A stretch of DNA of 64,000 bases from Gemmata palustris (GCF_017939745.1 NZ_JAGKQQ010000001.1:6587299-6651298); one strand, 5' to 3'. Shown: positions 1 to 8,817, counted from the first letter of the stretch. Notes: a model not told the origin generated them from the sequence alone. Numbers and translations: made by a program.

Positions 1-305
1 CACGGGTTCGGCGTGCGCCCGCGGGCGTACTCGTCCGCGAAGTAGTCGATGATGCGGTTGAATTCCGCCTCGAAATCGAGTGCGTAGAACGGGATGTCGA
101 GCTTGTCAGCCACGCGGCGCGCGTCCCCGGCGTCGATCGCGGAGCAGCAGCCCTTTTTGTGGTCGGCGCGCGCGTTTCCCTGGTCGTGCCCGTGCGTCCC
201 GGTGCGCATGAAAAGGCCGATGACGTCGTACCCCTGCCGCTTCAGCAGCACGGCCGACGCCGAACTGTCCACTCCCCCACTCATCGCCAGCACGACCCGC
301 GGCAT
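1..305 (-). CDS. mnmA: tRNA 2-thiouridylase MnmA (partial, N-terminal part)
   Basis: The reading frame enters from the right and runs off the left edge, so only the first ~101 residues are present. The start ATG at 305 gives a protein opening with a PP-loop, SGGVDSS, at residues 9-15, the ATP-pyrophosphatase signature. It is followed by GLFMRTG and a CC pair in a KKGCCSA context, then the FYALDFE and TPNP segments expected in MnmA. The enzyme 2-thiolates U34 of tRNAs for Lys, Glu and Gln in the cytoplasm, taking sulfur from a relay. It is divergent from the CysK-like gene at 394, with 88 bp between them for both promoters. The family assignment is firm from the PP-loop and following motifs; the rest lies outside the window. 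Confidence 0.88.
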   Translation of the reverse strand, partial: MPRVVLAMSGGVDSSASAVLLKRQGYDVIGLFMRTGTHGHDQGNARADHKKGCCSAIDAGDARRVADKLDIPFYALDFEAEFNRIIDYFADEYARGRTPNP

Positions 306-393
306 ACCTCACCCTCTGTTCGCGAACTCACCTTTCCAGTATAGAGGCGGGCGCGAGAGAAATGTTCGGCACCCCCATTCTTGAGAAGCCGCT

Positions 394-1335
394 ATGTCCG
401 CCGAGTTGCCGGGCTGTCACCGTTACTTGAACCGCATCGCCCCGCCGCCGCTGGTCCCGGTGCGCCTTGATGCCAGTTTGCCCGCGGTGTGGTGCAAGCT
501 GGAATTTCTGAACCCGAGCGGCAGCACGAAGGACCGTATCGCGCGGTTCATTCTGGAAAAAGCCTGGCGCATGGGCCGCGTCAAGTGCGGCGACCGCGTT
601 GTGGAGGCGTCGAGCGGGAGCACGAGTATCGCACTGGCGCTGGCGTGCGCGCAGATGGGGCTAAAATTTCTCGCGGTGATGCCGGAGGGCGTGAGCAACG
701 AGCGCGTGTTCATTATTCGGGCATACGGCGGTGATGTGAAATTCACGCCCGCAGCGCTCGGGATTCGCGGCGCGATTACCGAAGTCGAGCGCCTGGGAGC
801 CGAGCCGGGCGTGTTCCTGCCAAAGCAGTTCGCGAACCTGGACAACGCGGAAGCGCACCGCCTCGGTACCGCGCGCGAGGTGCTCGACCAGATCCCCGGC
901 GGAAAAGTGGACGCGGTCGCGAGCGGCGTCGGTACGGGCGGTACGCTCGTCGGGCTGTTCGAGGGGCTGCGTGAGAACGGCTGCCGCGTTATTCCGGTGC
1001 TCGCGCGTCCGGTGAACTTCACGCGCGCCCCGGAAGTCGAATGCTGCAGCTTCTCGTCGCGCATCCCCGGCGTCGCGGACTCGATTTCCGAAATCTTCAG
1101 TGCCGAGCGCCTACCCGGGCTACTCACGATCGAAGTGCGGGACGAAGACGCCCTCGCAACCACGCGCGAGTTGATCCGCCTCGGGTTCCCGGTCGGCCCC
1201 AGCTCGGGGCTAAACTATCAAGCCGCGCTCGCCGTGCTCCGCCAACTAAACGACCCGGCCGCCCAGGTCGTGACCGTGTTTCCGGACCGAATGGAGCGCT
1301 ACTTCACCACCGAACTGTTCAAACCGTTCGTATGA
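394..1335 (+). CDS. PLP-dependent cysteine synthase family protein
   Basis: The 313-residue product has the fold-type II PLP enzyme signature NPSGSTKDRIA near residue 40; the lysine there is the expected Schiff-base residue. A glycine-rich phosphate loop, GVGTGGTLVG, lies near residue 190, as in O-acetylserine sulfhydrylases and cystathionine beta-synthases. The substrate loop, usually TSGNTG in CysK, reads SSGSTS here, so the acceptor substrate may differ from O-acetylserine plus sulfide. The length matches CysK/CysM (about 300-320 residues). It is cytoplasmic, with no signal peptide or transmembrane segment. The ATG at 394 is the first start that preserves the whole fold. The family is clear; the exact reaction is not. 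Confidence 0.8.
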   Translation: MSAELPGCHRYLNRIAPPPLVPVRLDASLPAVWCKLEFLNPSGSTKDRIARFILEKAWRMGRVKCGDRVVEASSGSTSIALALACAQMGLKFLAVMPEGVSNERVFIIRAYGGDVKFTPAALGIRGAITEVERLGAEPGVFLPKQFANLDNAEAHRLGTAREVLDQIPGGKVDAVASGVGTGGTLVGLFEGLRENGCRVIPVLARPVNFTRAPEVECCSFSSRIPGVADSISEIFSAERLPGLLTIEVRDEDALATTRELIRLGFPVGPSSGLNYQAALAVLRQLNDPAAQVVTVFPDRMERYFTTELFKPFV

Positions 1336-1369
1336 TGGGGTGTCGTCCGCTTCCGCCGCGAGACCGCGC

Positions 1370-2599
1370 ATGAGCATCAGGTTGTCGTGCCCGTCGTGCA
1401 ACACCGCGTTCGCGCTGCCCGTTCTGCCGGAACACCGGCGCGCGACGTGTCCGCGTTGCGGGGACGTGTTCCCGGTCCGCGGAGAATTAGTCGAACAGAC
1501 GACCGGCGCCTCCGCAGGAGCGAACCAACCCCGAGCCGAGCGCGCCCGAGTAGAATCTCTGACACCCGCTCCCGAACGACCCAAAACGACACCGTCGCTC
1601 GCGATCGGATTAGGGATCTTGTTGGGCTTGGGCGTACTCGGCGGCGCGATCTGGTTTGCCTTTGGCGCTAGGCACAACGAGAAACCGATCGAGAACGCCC
1701 CGGCCCCTGTAGTGGCTGCCAAACCGCCCACGGAACTCGCCGCGCTCGGTTACCTGCGTGCCGATTGCAACATCGTGTTCACAGTTCAACCCGGTCCGCT
1801 TCTTGACTTCGCAGCGCGCACCAAACAAGAACCGCGCGAGGTACTTGCTCAGGCTGGTTTGCCGGAAGCCGCGCGAAACATGATCGAGCAACTCGGCATC
1901 ACGCTCCCGCAAATCGATCACATCGCCGGCGGGCTGTATCTCGGCGAAGGAGAGGACGCGCTACGACTCGCGCTGGTTCTCGTGCTGAAACAACCGCTCG
2001 TGGACGAAGCCACGTTCCTGAAGGCACTCAAAGCCAAGCCGGTCGCGGGGAAAAAGTCGCGCCACGATGTGGTGGTGGGTCGGTTCCCTCTGCTACTCGC
2101 GCGCGTTTCGCCAACGCTCTGGGTGTTCGGCCTCGACGAAAAGGACTTCGACGCAGTGGATAAGAGTTATGGTCCCGGTGGGTCGCAGTTTCGTGGCGGG
2201 GTCGAGGGGCAACCCGGTGTGCGGACGATGATTGCGTCCGTTCCGCCGGAAGCGGCCGTGTGGGTTACGGCCGACGACGAACGCGACTGGACGCAGAAGC
2301 CGATTGTGAGGCTGATGGAGCAGTCACCGGAAGCGAAGAATTGGCTACCGGCGATGAAAGGCGGGCGCGGCGGGTTGGTCGCGGTGAGCTTCGGCGAGCG
2401 CCCGCACCTGCGGGTCCGCGTGCGCGCGGCCAACGACGCGACCGGCGATCGCGTGCGCGCATATTTTGCAGCGCGTGCGGCCGAAACCGAGTCGGCTACG
2501 TCCGGCGGAAGTGGTACCGCAGCTCAGTTCGATGCGTCATTCGATGTGACCAACGGCGGGAAGTTGCTCCAACGGTTCTTGAGTGACGCGGGGCAATGA
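1370..2599 (+). CDS. Zinc-ribbon single-pass membrane protein, unknown function
   Basis: The protein (about 409 residues from ATG 1370) opens with two CxxC pairs (CPSC and CPRC), an MJ0042-like zinc ribbon. A charged linker follows, then one hydrophobic helix around residues 75-98 and a large C-terminal domain predicted to lie across the membrane. The C-terminal part has repeated beta-rich, AVWVTADDERDW-like segments but no catalytic motif that I recognise. The architecture of ribbon, linker, helix and exported domain recurs at 20457 and is common in Gemmata-type planctomycetes. A GTG at 1340 would add ten residues, but ATG 1370 places the ribbon at the extreme N-terminus as in the paralogue. 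It probably follows the CysK-like gene on one transcript (34-nt gap). The function is unknown. Confidence 0.7.
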   Translation: MSIRLSCPSCNTAFALPVLPEHRRATCPRCGDVFPVRGELVEQTTGASAGANQPRAERARVESLTPAPERPKTTPSLAIGLGILLGLGVLGGAIWFAFGARHNEKPIENAPAPVVAAKPPTELAALGYLRADCNIVFTVQPGPLLDFAARTKQEPREVLAQAGLPEAARNMIEQLGITLPQIDHIAGGLYLGEGEDALRLALVLVLKQPLVDEATFLKALKAKPVAGKKSRHDVVVGRFPLLLARVSPTLWVFGLDEKDFDAVDKSYGPGGSQFRGGVEGQPGVRTMIASVPPEAAVWVTADDERDWTQKPIVRLMEQSPEAKNWLPAMKGGRGGLVAVSFGERPHLRVRVRAANDATGDRVRAYFAARAAETESATSGGSGTAAQFDASFDVTNGGKLLQRFLSDAGQ

Positions 2600-2603
2600 G
2601 ACC

Positions 2604-2754
2604 GTAGTAGGGTGGGTCGAGCCGGCTCTGCGGCGAAGGCCCACCACGACCCGCGGCGTGAAAGTACACCGACTCTTTCGGGCCGATCATTGTGGCGATT
2701 GTCGCGGGTCGTGGTGGGCCTTCGCCGCAGAGCCGGCTCGACCCACCCTACTAC
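2604..2754. repeat. Long perfect inverted repeat (52-bp arms, 47-nt loop)
   Basis: Bases 2604-2655 are the exact reverse complement of 2703-2754, as I checked base by base. The element fills the whole gap between two convergent genes, so it may serve as a bidirectional terminator. However, the stem is far longer than an intrinsic terminator needs and no T-run follows it. Similar but sequence-unrelated hairpins occur at 37282-37422 and 57952-58055. Confidence 0.93.
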
Positions 2755-2758
2755 GAAG

Positions 2759-3637
2759 CTACTGGCGCGGGCCTTCGAGTTCCTGAAGTGCTTCGATGAA
2801 CAGGTCCGGCGGGTCGATCACGGAATCGCCGTTCCGCAGCGTGATGAACGGGTGCCACATCCCCTGCCACACCCAGAACACGTCGTCGGTGATCGGGTAG
2901 GCGTGCTCGCGGAAGTTCTCCGTCGCGAACAGGTGCAGCCCGTGAACGTTCTTGATCGCGGGGAACGACACCGGCCACACGGCCAGTTCCTCGCGGCTCG
3001 GGATCGCGACCCAAAACCCCGCGGGCGAATCCGGCATCAGTTCTTCCAGCAACAGAGCGCGAGTCGCGTCGTAACTGTCGCCGGTGTGCCCGATGTAGAT
3101 GTCGTGCTCGGGGGACGCCCGCTCGAAGAATTCGGCTGGAGTGGCGGTTCGCAGGTTCTCCAGCGCAACGTCGAGGAGGTCTTCGCCGCGCGTGCGGCTC
3201 CGCTTCAGCATCTCGTCGGTGACGAACGCCATCGTGTGCGGGAAATCGACGACGAGCGTGATTTCGAGCCCGGTGCCGGGGAGCGGGATGCCCCACGGGT
3301 GTGCGGCGCTGCGGTCGAACGGGCGGCCCAGGCGCGGGCGGAGGCGGTCGGTGATCGTGGTGAGGTCGTGCGGGATGTCCGGTGCGGTGGCGGCGCGCGC
3401 GAGCCGTTCGAGGAACGAGTGAATCATTTCCGGCCACTCGGCCGGGGCCGCCGCGCGCACGCGCCGGTGCAAGTTCTCCAGGCCGATGTACTGTTCGTCG
3501 CCCCCGTCCGGCGGGCGGACGTTCACGCCGTTCTGTTCCCAGCCGACGATGGTGTACCCGTCAGCGCGGAGTTGCGCGGTGACGGCCGCCTGGAAGTCGG
3601 CGGGGAAGTGAGAAACGGGTTCGTCAGCAGCGGACAC
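2759..3637 (-). CDS. Conserved hypothetical protein, possibly DUF1444-like
   Basis: The 292-residue soluble protein has no signal peptide or transmembrane helix. The start is set at GTG 3637 because an AGGAGG ribosome-binding site lies 5 nt upstream (complement of 3643-3648); the upstream in-frame extension would overlap the usp gene. It contains WPEMIHSFLERL and an acidic FPHTMAFVTDEML segment. The general layout recalls DUF1444/UPF0354 proteins, but I cannot confirm this. It lies 17 nt after the Usp gene, so the two are very likely one transcript, which hints at a stress-related role. The function is not known. Confidence 0.62.
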   Translation of the reverse strand: MSAADEPVSHFPADFQAAVTAQLRADGYTIVGWEQNGVNVRPPDGGDEQYIGLENLHRRVRAAAPAEWPEMIHSFLERLARAATAPDIPHDLTTITDRLRPRLGRPFDRSAAHPWGIPLPGTGLEITLVVDFPHTMAFVTDEMLKRSRTRGEDLLDVALENLRTATPAEFFERASPEHDIYIGHTGDSYDATRALLLEELMPDSPAGFWVAIPSREELAVWPVSFPAIKNVHGLHLFATENFREHAYPITDDVFWVWQGMWHPFITLRNGDSVIDPPDLFIEALQELEGPRQ

Positions 3638-3654
3638 GTAAACGCCTCCTGCGA

Positions 3655-4086
3655 TCAGATGCGAGCGGCAATCGGCCGCTCCGCACCCGCCACACCCTTC
3701 GGCAGTTTCACCACCATCACGGAACACGCGGCCTCGCGCACCACGCGCTCGGCCACGCTGCCCATCGCGAGCCGGTCGGCCCCGGCGCGCCCGTGCGTGC
3801 CGATCACGACCACGTCGATCCCGGCGTCGGCCGCGTACCGGGCGATTTCGGTCGCCGGGTCACCCTCTAATAATACGTGACTCACCGCGATCTTCGGGTT
3901 CGCGGGGCGCACCTGTTCCAATTGGCTCTGCCAGTGGCTCGGGGATTCGGGGGCGCCGGGCGCGTGAACGTACACCACAGTCAGGCTCGCGCCAGACGCC
4001 TCGGCCAACCCGACCGCGTGAAAGTACGCCTGGTTCGAGTAGCTCGAGAAGTCGGTCGGGTACAGAATGCGAGTGACGCGGATCAT
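3655..4086 (-). CDS. Universal stress protein (UspA family)
   Basis: The 143-residue product has the single-domain Usp layout. It starts MIRVTRILYPTDFS, with an Asp-containing first strand, and ends with the ATP-binding signature VIGTHGRAG followed by a GSVAERVV segment (G-x2-G-x9-G-S pattern), indicating an ATP-binding type. ATG 4086 is preferred because the upstream extension lacks Usp character. It heads a two-gene operon with the 292-residue protein downstream. Usp proteins are cytoplasmic and respond to starvation or oxidative stress; the specific trigger cannot be read here. Confidence 0.88.
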   Translation of the reverse strand: MIRVTRILYPTDFSSYSNQAYFHAVGLAEASGASLTVVYVHAPGAPESPSHWQSQLEQVRPANPKIAVSHVLLEGDPATEIARYAADAGIDVVVIGTHGRAGADRLAMGSVAERVVREAACSVMVVKLPKGVAGAERPIAARI

Positions 4087-4544
4087 TGAGAAGGCCCCGC
4101 GAAGTCGGGGTGGTCCGGTCATTGACCACCGCTCCTATCGTACCAACGGAACCGGGCGAAGGAAGGCGGGAAGTGCAGTGGGTTTGGGTCGCGTCGGTGC
4201 AACTGCTCCGCGAGAGGCGAGCTGGCCTTGGTGAACCCCGCCCGCGCGGGTGGGTGGGGCTCACGACTGTGCGACCTGCCACCGCGGGTTCGCCGAAGTC
4301 ATGTGCGCCGTTCGGGAAGCTACATCGCTCTTGGGTGAGCGTGAAGTGGTATTGGTGTTCGCGCTTTGCGGGATCTGGCGAAGTGAGGTTGACTGATTAC
4401 GGGCTCACGAGTCGCTCGCGAAGCCCCCAAATCTCCGCGCTCTCCAAAACATATAAAGGGCGCGCAAGTCCGCTTAATCCGGTCGGTCTAGTTCTGCCGA
4501 TTGTAACAGCGTATGTGTGTGCGTACCCGAGTTGAGGCGCGGAC
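4087..4544. other. 458-bp intergenic region between divergent genes
   Basis: The region separates the usp operon (minus) from the BBP7 gene (plus). I see no convincing coding region or RNA gene in it. A TATAAA hexamer at 4453-4458 could be part of a -10 box for the BBP7 gene, but no good -35 partner is visible. The local composition is less GC-rich than the flanking genes. Confidence 0.5.
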
Positions 4545-5870
4545 ATGCGGTACCGGTTGTGTGCGGCTACAGCGACGCTTGTGTTGCTTGTAGCCGGCGC
4601 ACGCGCCCAGGAGCCCGCACTGCCGGTGCGTGAGTTACCGCCCCCCAATACCGACCCTTTCAGCGCGCCGTTTTTTCAACCGTCGAATACCTCAGAACAC
4701 GCTTCCGGCACGCCGAACTCGGCACTCGTTGACGCGGTCACCACTCACGATCCGCGTGCGGTGGTATTCCCCTCCGAGGCGGTTGGGGCACGCGCTTGTA
4801 CTTGCGGCTTCACGACATGGGCCACAGTGGAACTGCTGATCGGGCGGACGCGCGGGCCGAGCGTGGCGCCCATCGTCACGACCGGCCCCGCATCTGCCGG
4901 GGCGTTCGCCGGGGCAGTTGGTCAACCCACCACGCTCCCGTTGTTCGGTGGGAAACGCGCCCTGGATGACTGGCGCAGCGGGTTGCGCGTGGAACTCGGC
5001 GCGTGGTTAGACGGCAACCAGCACAGCGGCATCGGCATTCGCTTCTACTCGCTGTTCACCACGAACGAGCAGTTCCGCTCGGGGCCGAACGGCCGTGCCG
5101 TGGTCAACGTTCCGCAGTCCGTGAATGCCGGACCGCTCGCGATTCAAATACCCGCGTTCGTGAGTTTTCCCGGTGCCTCCACGGGGCGCGTCTCGGCCAG
5201 TGCCGAAACGATGTTCATGGGCGGTGACGTAAACTGGCGGTACTTGATCGACCGGACCGACTGGTTCCGCGTCGACACGCTCGCGGGCTACCGACAATTA
5301 CACCTCACGGACGAAATCGGCGCGAACTTCAACGTTGTACCCACCGCCACCGCGAGCGAATCGATGCTCGTTGCCCCGCAGTTCACAGGCGCCGACAGCG
5401 TGCGCACGCGGAACAATTTCTACGGCCCACAACTCGGTTTGTGTGCTTCGACCGGTGGGGGGCGGCTCTGGATCGAAGGGCACGCCGCGACCGCGTTGGG
5501 CGTGACAGAGAGTTCGCTGGATTTCGCGCGCTCGCGAATGGGGGGCATCGCGCCGAACCCGGTCGCGGTGCTCGCCGCGCTCGGTGCCCCACCCTCTGCC
5601 GCAAATACTATGGCCGCGACGAACCAGACCGCGATGATGCAGTCGAACGTGGCGAACCGGCTGTCGTACTTCGGCGCGGTGGGCGAGGGCGGCGTGCGGT
5701 TGAACTGGCGCGCGACCGATCACGTCCGCTTCACGGCCGGGTACAGCTTCCTGTACTGGAACAACGTGCGCCGGGCACAAGAAATGTTTGTCCTCGGGCC
5801 GGTGCTGCGGCCGCAAGCGATCGACTTCACCACTCACCTGTTTAGTGTGGGTTTTGACCTGCGGTTTTAG
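4545..5870 (+). CDS. BBP7 family outer-membrane beta-barrel protein
   Basis: The 441-residue precursor has a signal peptide (MRYRLCAATATLVLLVAG, cleaved near ARAQ) followed by a proline-rich region. The barrel domain begins at about residue 88 (TTWATVELLIGRTRG) and shows GLRVELGAWLD, alternating hydrophobic strands and a C-terminal phenylalanine (FDLRF) typical of barrels inserted by BamA. BBP7 (DUF1551) proteins are abundant in planctomycetes, and a surface porin or adhesin role is assumed rather than proven. The gene stands alone behind a long upstream region. The family assignment rests on overall layout and my recall of the family's W-x-x-x-E-x-L-x-G-x-T/R opening. Confidence 0.75.
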   Translation: MRYRLCAATATLVLLVAGARAQEPALPVRELPPPNTDPFSAPFFQPSNTSEHASGTPNSALVDAVTTHDPRAVVFPSEAVGARACTCGFTTWATVELLIGRTRGPSVAPIVTTGPASAGAFAGAVGQPTTLPLFGGKRALDDWRSGLRVELGAWLDGNQHSGIGIRFYSLFTTNEQFRSGPNGRAVVNVPQSVNAGPLAIQIPAFVSFPGASTGRVSASAETMFMGGDVNWRYLIDRTDWFRVDTLAGYRQLHLTDEIGANFNVVPTATASESMLVAPQFTGADSVRTRNNFYGPQLGLCASTGGGRLWIEGHAATALGVTESSLDFARSRMGGIAPNPVAVLAALGAPPSAANTMAATNQTAMMQSNVANRLSYFGAVGEGGVRLNWRATDHVRFTAGYSFLYWNNVRRAQEMFVLGPVLRPQAIDFTTHLFSVGFDLRF

Positions 5871-6002
5871 CGCCGTCCGTGTTGGCTCGTGTTTCCTCCC
5901 GCTGCGAGAAAGTTTTGTAACAGCGCCGCTACTGAGCTACCGCTCTCATCACGGCCCAATTACAACCCTTCTCATCGCCCATTAATCTCGTGGAGAGTGC
6001 CG

Positions 6003-6524
6003 ATGAAGACGGTGCGTTGTTTCTGTGCGGTCGCCGTGGTTGCCGCACTGGTATCTCCCGCAGCGCAGGGGCAGGAAGCGCCCAAACCCGGCCCGGAGCA
6101 CGAGGTTCTCAAGAAGTTGGAAGGCAACTGGGATCTCGTGATGAAGTTCGGCGGGGGCGAGTCCAAGGGGACCGTCACGTACAAGATGGACCTCGGCGGA
6201 CTGTGGCTCTCCGGGGCGCTGGAGAGCGAACTCTTCGGCGCGAAGTTCCAGGGCAAGAGTTTGGAAACCTACGACGCCGCCAAGAAGAAGTACATCAGCG
6301 TGTGGGTGGACAGCATGGGCACCCAGCCGATGATCCTGGAAGGCGGCTACGACAAGGACAAGAAGACGCTAACGCTGACCGGCGAGCACCCCGGGCAGGA
6401 CGGGAAGCTGGCGAAGTGGAAGTCAGTGTCTACGCTGGCGGACGACAACACGATTAACTTCAGCATGTTTGTGGGAGACGACAAAGAACCGATGTTCACG
6501 ATCGTCTACAAGCGGAAGAAGTAA
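6003..6524 (+). CDS. Exported DUF1579 family protein
   Basis: The 173-residue precursor has a signal peptide (MKTVRCFCAVAVVAALVSPAAQGQ). The mature part begins PGPEHEVLKKLEGNWDLVMKF, the hallmark of DUF1579, a lipocalin-like beta-barrel family of unknown role. ATG 6003 is chosen over longer in-frame starts because GGAGAG precedes it and the signal peptide then sits at the N-terminus. It is monocistronic, closed by the terminator at 6561. The function is unknown; ligand binding in the periplasm is an inference from the fold. Confidence 0.8.
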   Translation: MKTVRCFCAVAVVAALVSPAAQGQEAPKPGPEHEVLKKLEGNWDLVMKFGGGESKGTVTYKMDLGGLWLSGALESELFGAKFQGKSLETYDAAKKKYISVWVDSMGTQPMILEGGYDKDKKTLTLTGEHPGQDGKLAKWKSVSTLADDNTINFSMFVGDDKEPMFTIVYKRKK

Positions 6525-6560
6525 CTCGTCGCGCCGAACTTCGGCGCAACGACCGTGCGG

Positions 6561-6590
6561 CCCAGGCCCAATGGCCTGGGTTTTTGTTTT
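6561..6590 (+). terminator. Intrinsic terminator after the DUF1579 gene
   Basis: The stem CCCAGGCC/GGCCTGGG with a CAAT loop is followed directly by TTTTTGTTTT. It lies 37 nt after the stop codon and insulates the restriction-modification genes from upstream transcription. Confidence 0.85.
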
Positions 6591-6826
6591 GGTACTCGCT
6601 TCGCCCTCCACCTCGCTCGTCTTATACTGCGGTATCCACTCCACCTTGCCGCAGACGCTGACAGGCGTGACAGCGTGGGCGACAGTCTGCCGGCGGCACT
6701 CGTCAGATGGGCACAACTTGGTCGGCTTTTTGTCCCCCGTTAACCTTCCTTCAAGCTCTGACTGGAGCTACATTTCCCGAATTGGTTGATTGGAGTCGTG
6801 CGGCCGGAAACGTCGAAGAACGAGTC

Positions 6827-7918
6827 ATGCGCACACAAACAACGCCGCCGACTGCCGAGCAGAACGGGCAGTCGTACCGGACGTATTTTGAAGAGTTCCG
6901 AGCCGGCACAGGGTACGACCCACTCTTCTTGTGCGGGGATGCCCTGAAGGTGCTGACCGACCTTCCGGCCGACTCCATCGACTGTGTTATGACCTCGCCC
7001 CCGTACTGGGGCCAGCGGGACTACGGCGGTGGCGGCATCGGTCTGGAAGCGACGTGGCAAGAGTACGTCGCCAACCTGTCCGCCATCTGCGAGCAGTTGA
7101 AGCGAGTGCTGAAGCCGACGGGTTCGTTCTGGTTGAACATCGGGGATGCCTACCAAAACAAGAATCTGCTGGGGCTGCCGTGGCGAGTCGCCTTAACTCT
7201 GACGGATCAGCAGGGGTGGGTTCTGCGGAACGACGTGGTGTGGAATAAGGTGAAGGGCGGGATGGACAACGCCACCGACAAGCTGCGGAACAATCACGAG
7301 TTCGTTTTCCATTTTGTCAAGAAGGCGAAGGGATACTTCTACAACGTGGGCGCCGCACGCCACCAGCCCCGTCAGTCGAAGGTTGTGGGTGAACGTGTTG
7401 TGTCTGCCACCGGTGTGAGTGGGGTGCGGTATCGACGGCAGATCGAACTCACTACGGCGATGAACGATGAGGAGAAGAAGAACGCACTGGCGGCCCTGGA
7501 AGGCATCCTTACCCACGTCCGGGACGGCAACCTCTCGGATTTCAGGATGATCATCCGGGGCGTCCAGCGGGCCACGCACTCGGACTCGGAGAAGGTATCA
7601 GGCCGGGCACGAGAACTAAAAGAAAAGGGATTCTACTTTCTGAAGTACCACCCGAACGGAGCCAAGCTGAGCGACGTGTGGGAGATCATGCCCGAAGACA
7701 CGCAGAAGCGGAAGGCCCACTTTGCCCCGTACCCGGAAGACCTCTGCAAGCTCCCGATACTGACCACCTGCCCCGAAGGTGGTATCGTTCTCGACCCGTT
7801 CGCGGGTACCGGAACGACGAACTACGTCGCTTTCCGCTCGGGTATGAAGTCCGTCGGCATCGAGATATCTCCCGAACACATCAAGCACGCCCGTGAACGG
7901 TGCAGGTTGTTGCTATGA
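6827..7918 (+). CDS. Beta-class DNA methyltransferase (modification partner of NotI-like nuclease)
   Basis: The 363-residue enzyme has catalytic motif IV, TSPPYWGQ, at residues 56-63. The S-adenosylmethionine-binding motif I, DPFAGTGTT, is near the C-terminus at residues 323-331. This order (IV before I) defines the beta class. An S/T-SPPY motif is typical of N4-cytosine methyltransferases but also occurs in some N6-adenine enzymes, so the modified base is not certain. The middle (about residues 180-270) is probably the target-recognition region. ATG 6827 is used; longer starts lack conserved sequence. The stop overlaps the start of the nuclease gene in an ATGA, so the two are translationally coupled. 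It protects host DNA from the partner nuclease. Confidence 0.88.
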   Translation: MRTQTTPPTAEQNGQSYRTYFEEFRAGTGYDPLFLCGDALKVLTDLPADSIDCVMTSPPYWGQRDYGGGGIGLEATWQEYVANLSAICEQLKRVLKPTGSFWLNIGDAYQNKNLLGLPWRVALTLTDQQGWVLRNDVVWNKVKGGMDNATDKLRNNHEFVFHFVKKAKGYFYNVGAARHQPRQSKVVGERVVSATGVSGVRYRRQIELTTAMNDEEKKNALAALEGILTHVRDGNLSDFRMIIRGVQRATHSDSEKVSGRARELKEKGFYFLKYHPNGAKLSDVWEIMPEDTQKRKAHFAPYPEDLCKLPILTTCPEGGIVLDPFAGTGTTNYVAFRSGMKSVGIEISPEHIKHARERCRLLL

Positions 7919-8817
7919 GCAAGGTTGCCGAACTCTACGGACTGCCCACCGCCTACGAACCTCCGGGCAGGACGTGGGCCGATGTGGTTGCGATACAGCA
8001 TTGCCCATTCTTGGACCGAAAGTGCTTGAAGAACCGCAAGAGCGAACCGAATCAGACCATCGGCTCATGCACGATGGCGTTCGGCAAAGACGCCAACCAC
8101 CTGATGATTTGCCCGTTCCGGCTGCTGGAGCGGCGGCAAATATTCGAGGACTGCAAACCTCTCGTCACGCTGCATCAACCGGGCAACGAGTGGCACATTG
8201 TCTCGGAACTGGACGTGCCGGGTGGCAGCGTTGATTACTGCCTTGTGTCCGTCCGGAAGAAGAAGGTGATGGACTTCATCGGCATCGAACTTCAAACGCT
8301 GGACTCGACGGGGACCGTTTGGCCGGAGCGACAGCGGTTCCTTCACTCCAAAGACATCCAGGTGAAGGAAGAGGACAGGAAGTCAACAAAGCCGTTCGGC
8401 ATGAACTGGAAGATGACGGCGAAGACGGCGCTGGTGCAGATGCACCATAAAATCCAGACTTTCGAGCACCTGTCGAAGAAGTTGGTTCTGGTCCTTCAAG
8501 ATCACCTTCTGGCCTACATGCGGCAGGAGTTCACGTTCGACCACTTGGTTCCCGCCCGCTTGGGCGACCCGATGCACTTCCATTCGTACTCGCTGGGCGA
8601 AGAAGACGGGGCGCTGAAACTGGAACTGGAAGGGCAACACAGTACCGACACCGCAGGTATCGCGAAGTGCTTGGGATTACAGTCAGAGGCGAAGGTAGAA
8701 TTGGAAGCCATCATTGCCCTGATTGAAGTGAAGATATCGCACAAAACCTTGATGAGTATCGAGACACCACCACCAGCCAGCACGCTCGCAGACGAGGCTA
8801 CCGAAGAGGATAGTTAA
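7915..8817 (+). CDS. NotI-like type II restriction endonuclease
   Basis: The 300-residue protein has an N-terminal cysteine cluster (Cys30, 37, 52, 66 and 80) containing CPFL and CPFR segments. This matches my recall of the iron-binding Cys4 fold in NotI (CPF...CPNR). The putative PD-(D/E)XK core is the VDY segment at 106-108 followed by IELQ at 124-127, the E-x-Q variant NotI uses instead of E-x-K. The C-terminal ~40 residues are acidic and likely dispensable. It starts at ATG 7915, overlapping the methyltransferase stop. Cleavage of unmodified DNA at the site protected by the partner is inferred. The recognition sequence cannot be read; NotI itself cuts GCGGCCGC, but family members differ. 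Confidence 0.78.
   Translation: MSKVAELYGLPTAYEPPGRTWADVVAIQHCPFLDRKCLKNRKSEPNQTIGSCTMAFGKDANHLMICPFRLLERRQIFEDCKPLVTLHQPGNEWHIVSELDVPGGSVDYCLVSVRKKKVMDFIGIELQTLDSTGTVWPERQRFLHSKDIQVKEEDRKSTKPFGMNWKMTAKTALVQMHHKIQTFEHLSKKLVLVLQDHLLAYMRQEFTFDHLVPARLGDPMHFHSYSLGEEDGALKLELEGQHSTDTAGIAKCLGLQSEAKVELEAIIALIEVKISHKTLMSIETPPPASTLADEATEEDS

Noticed and set aside
2612-3880. A ~422-codon plus-strand frame across the hairpin and the 292-residue gene
   Set aside because: It starts within the perfect inverted repeat and opposes a gene with a strong ribosome-binding site.
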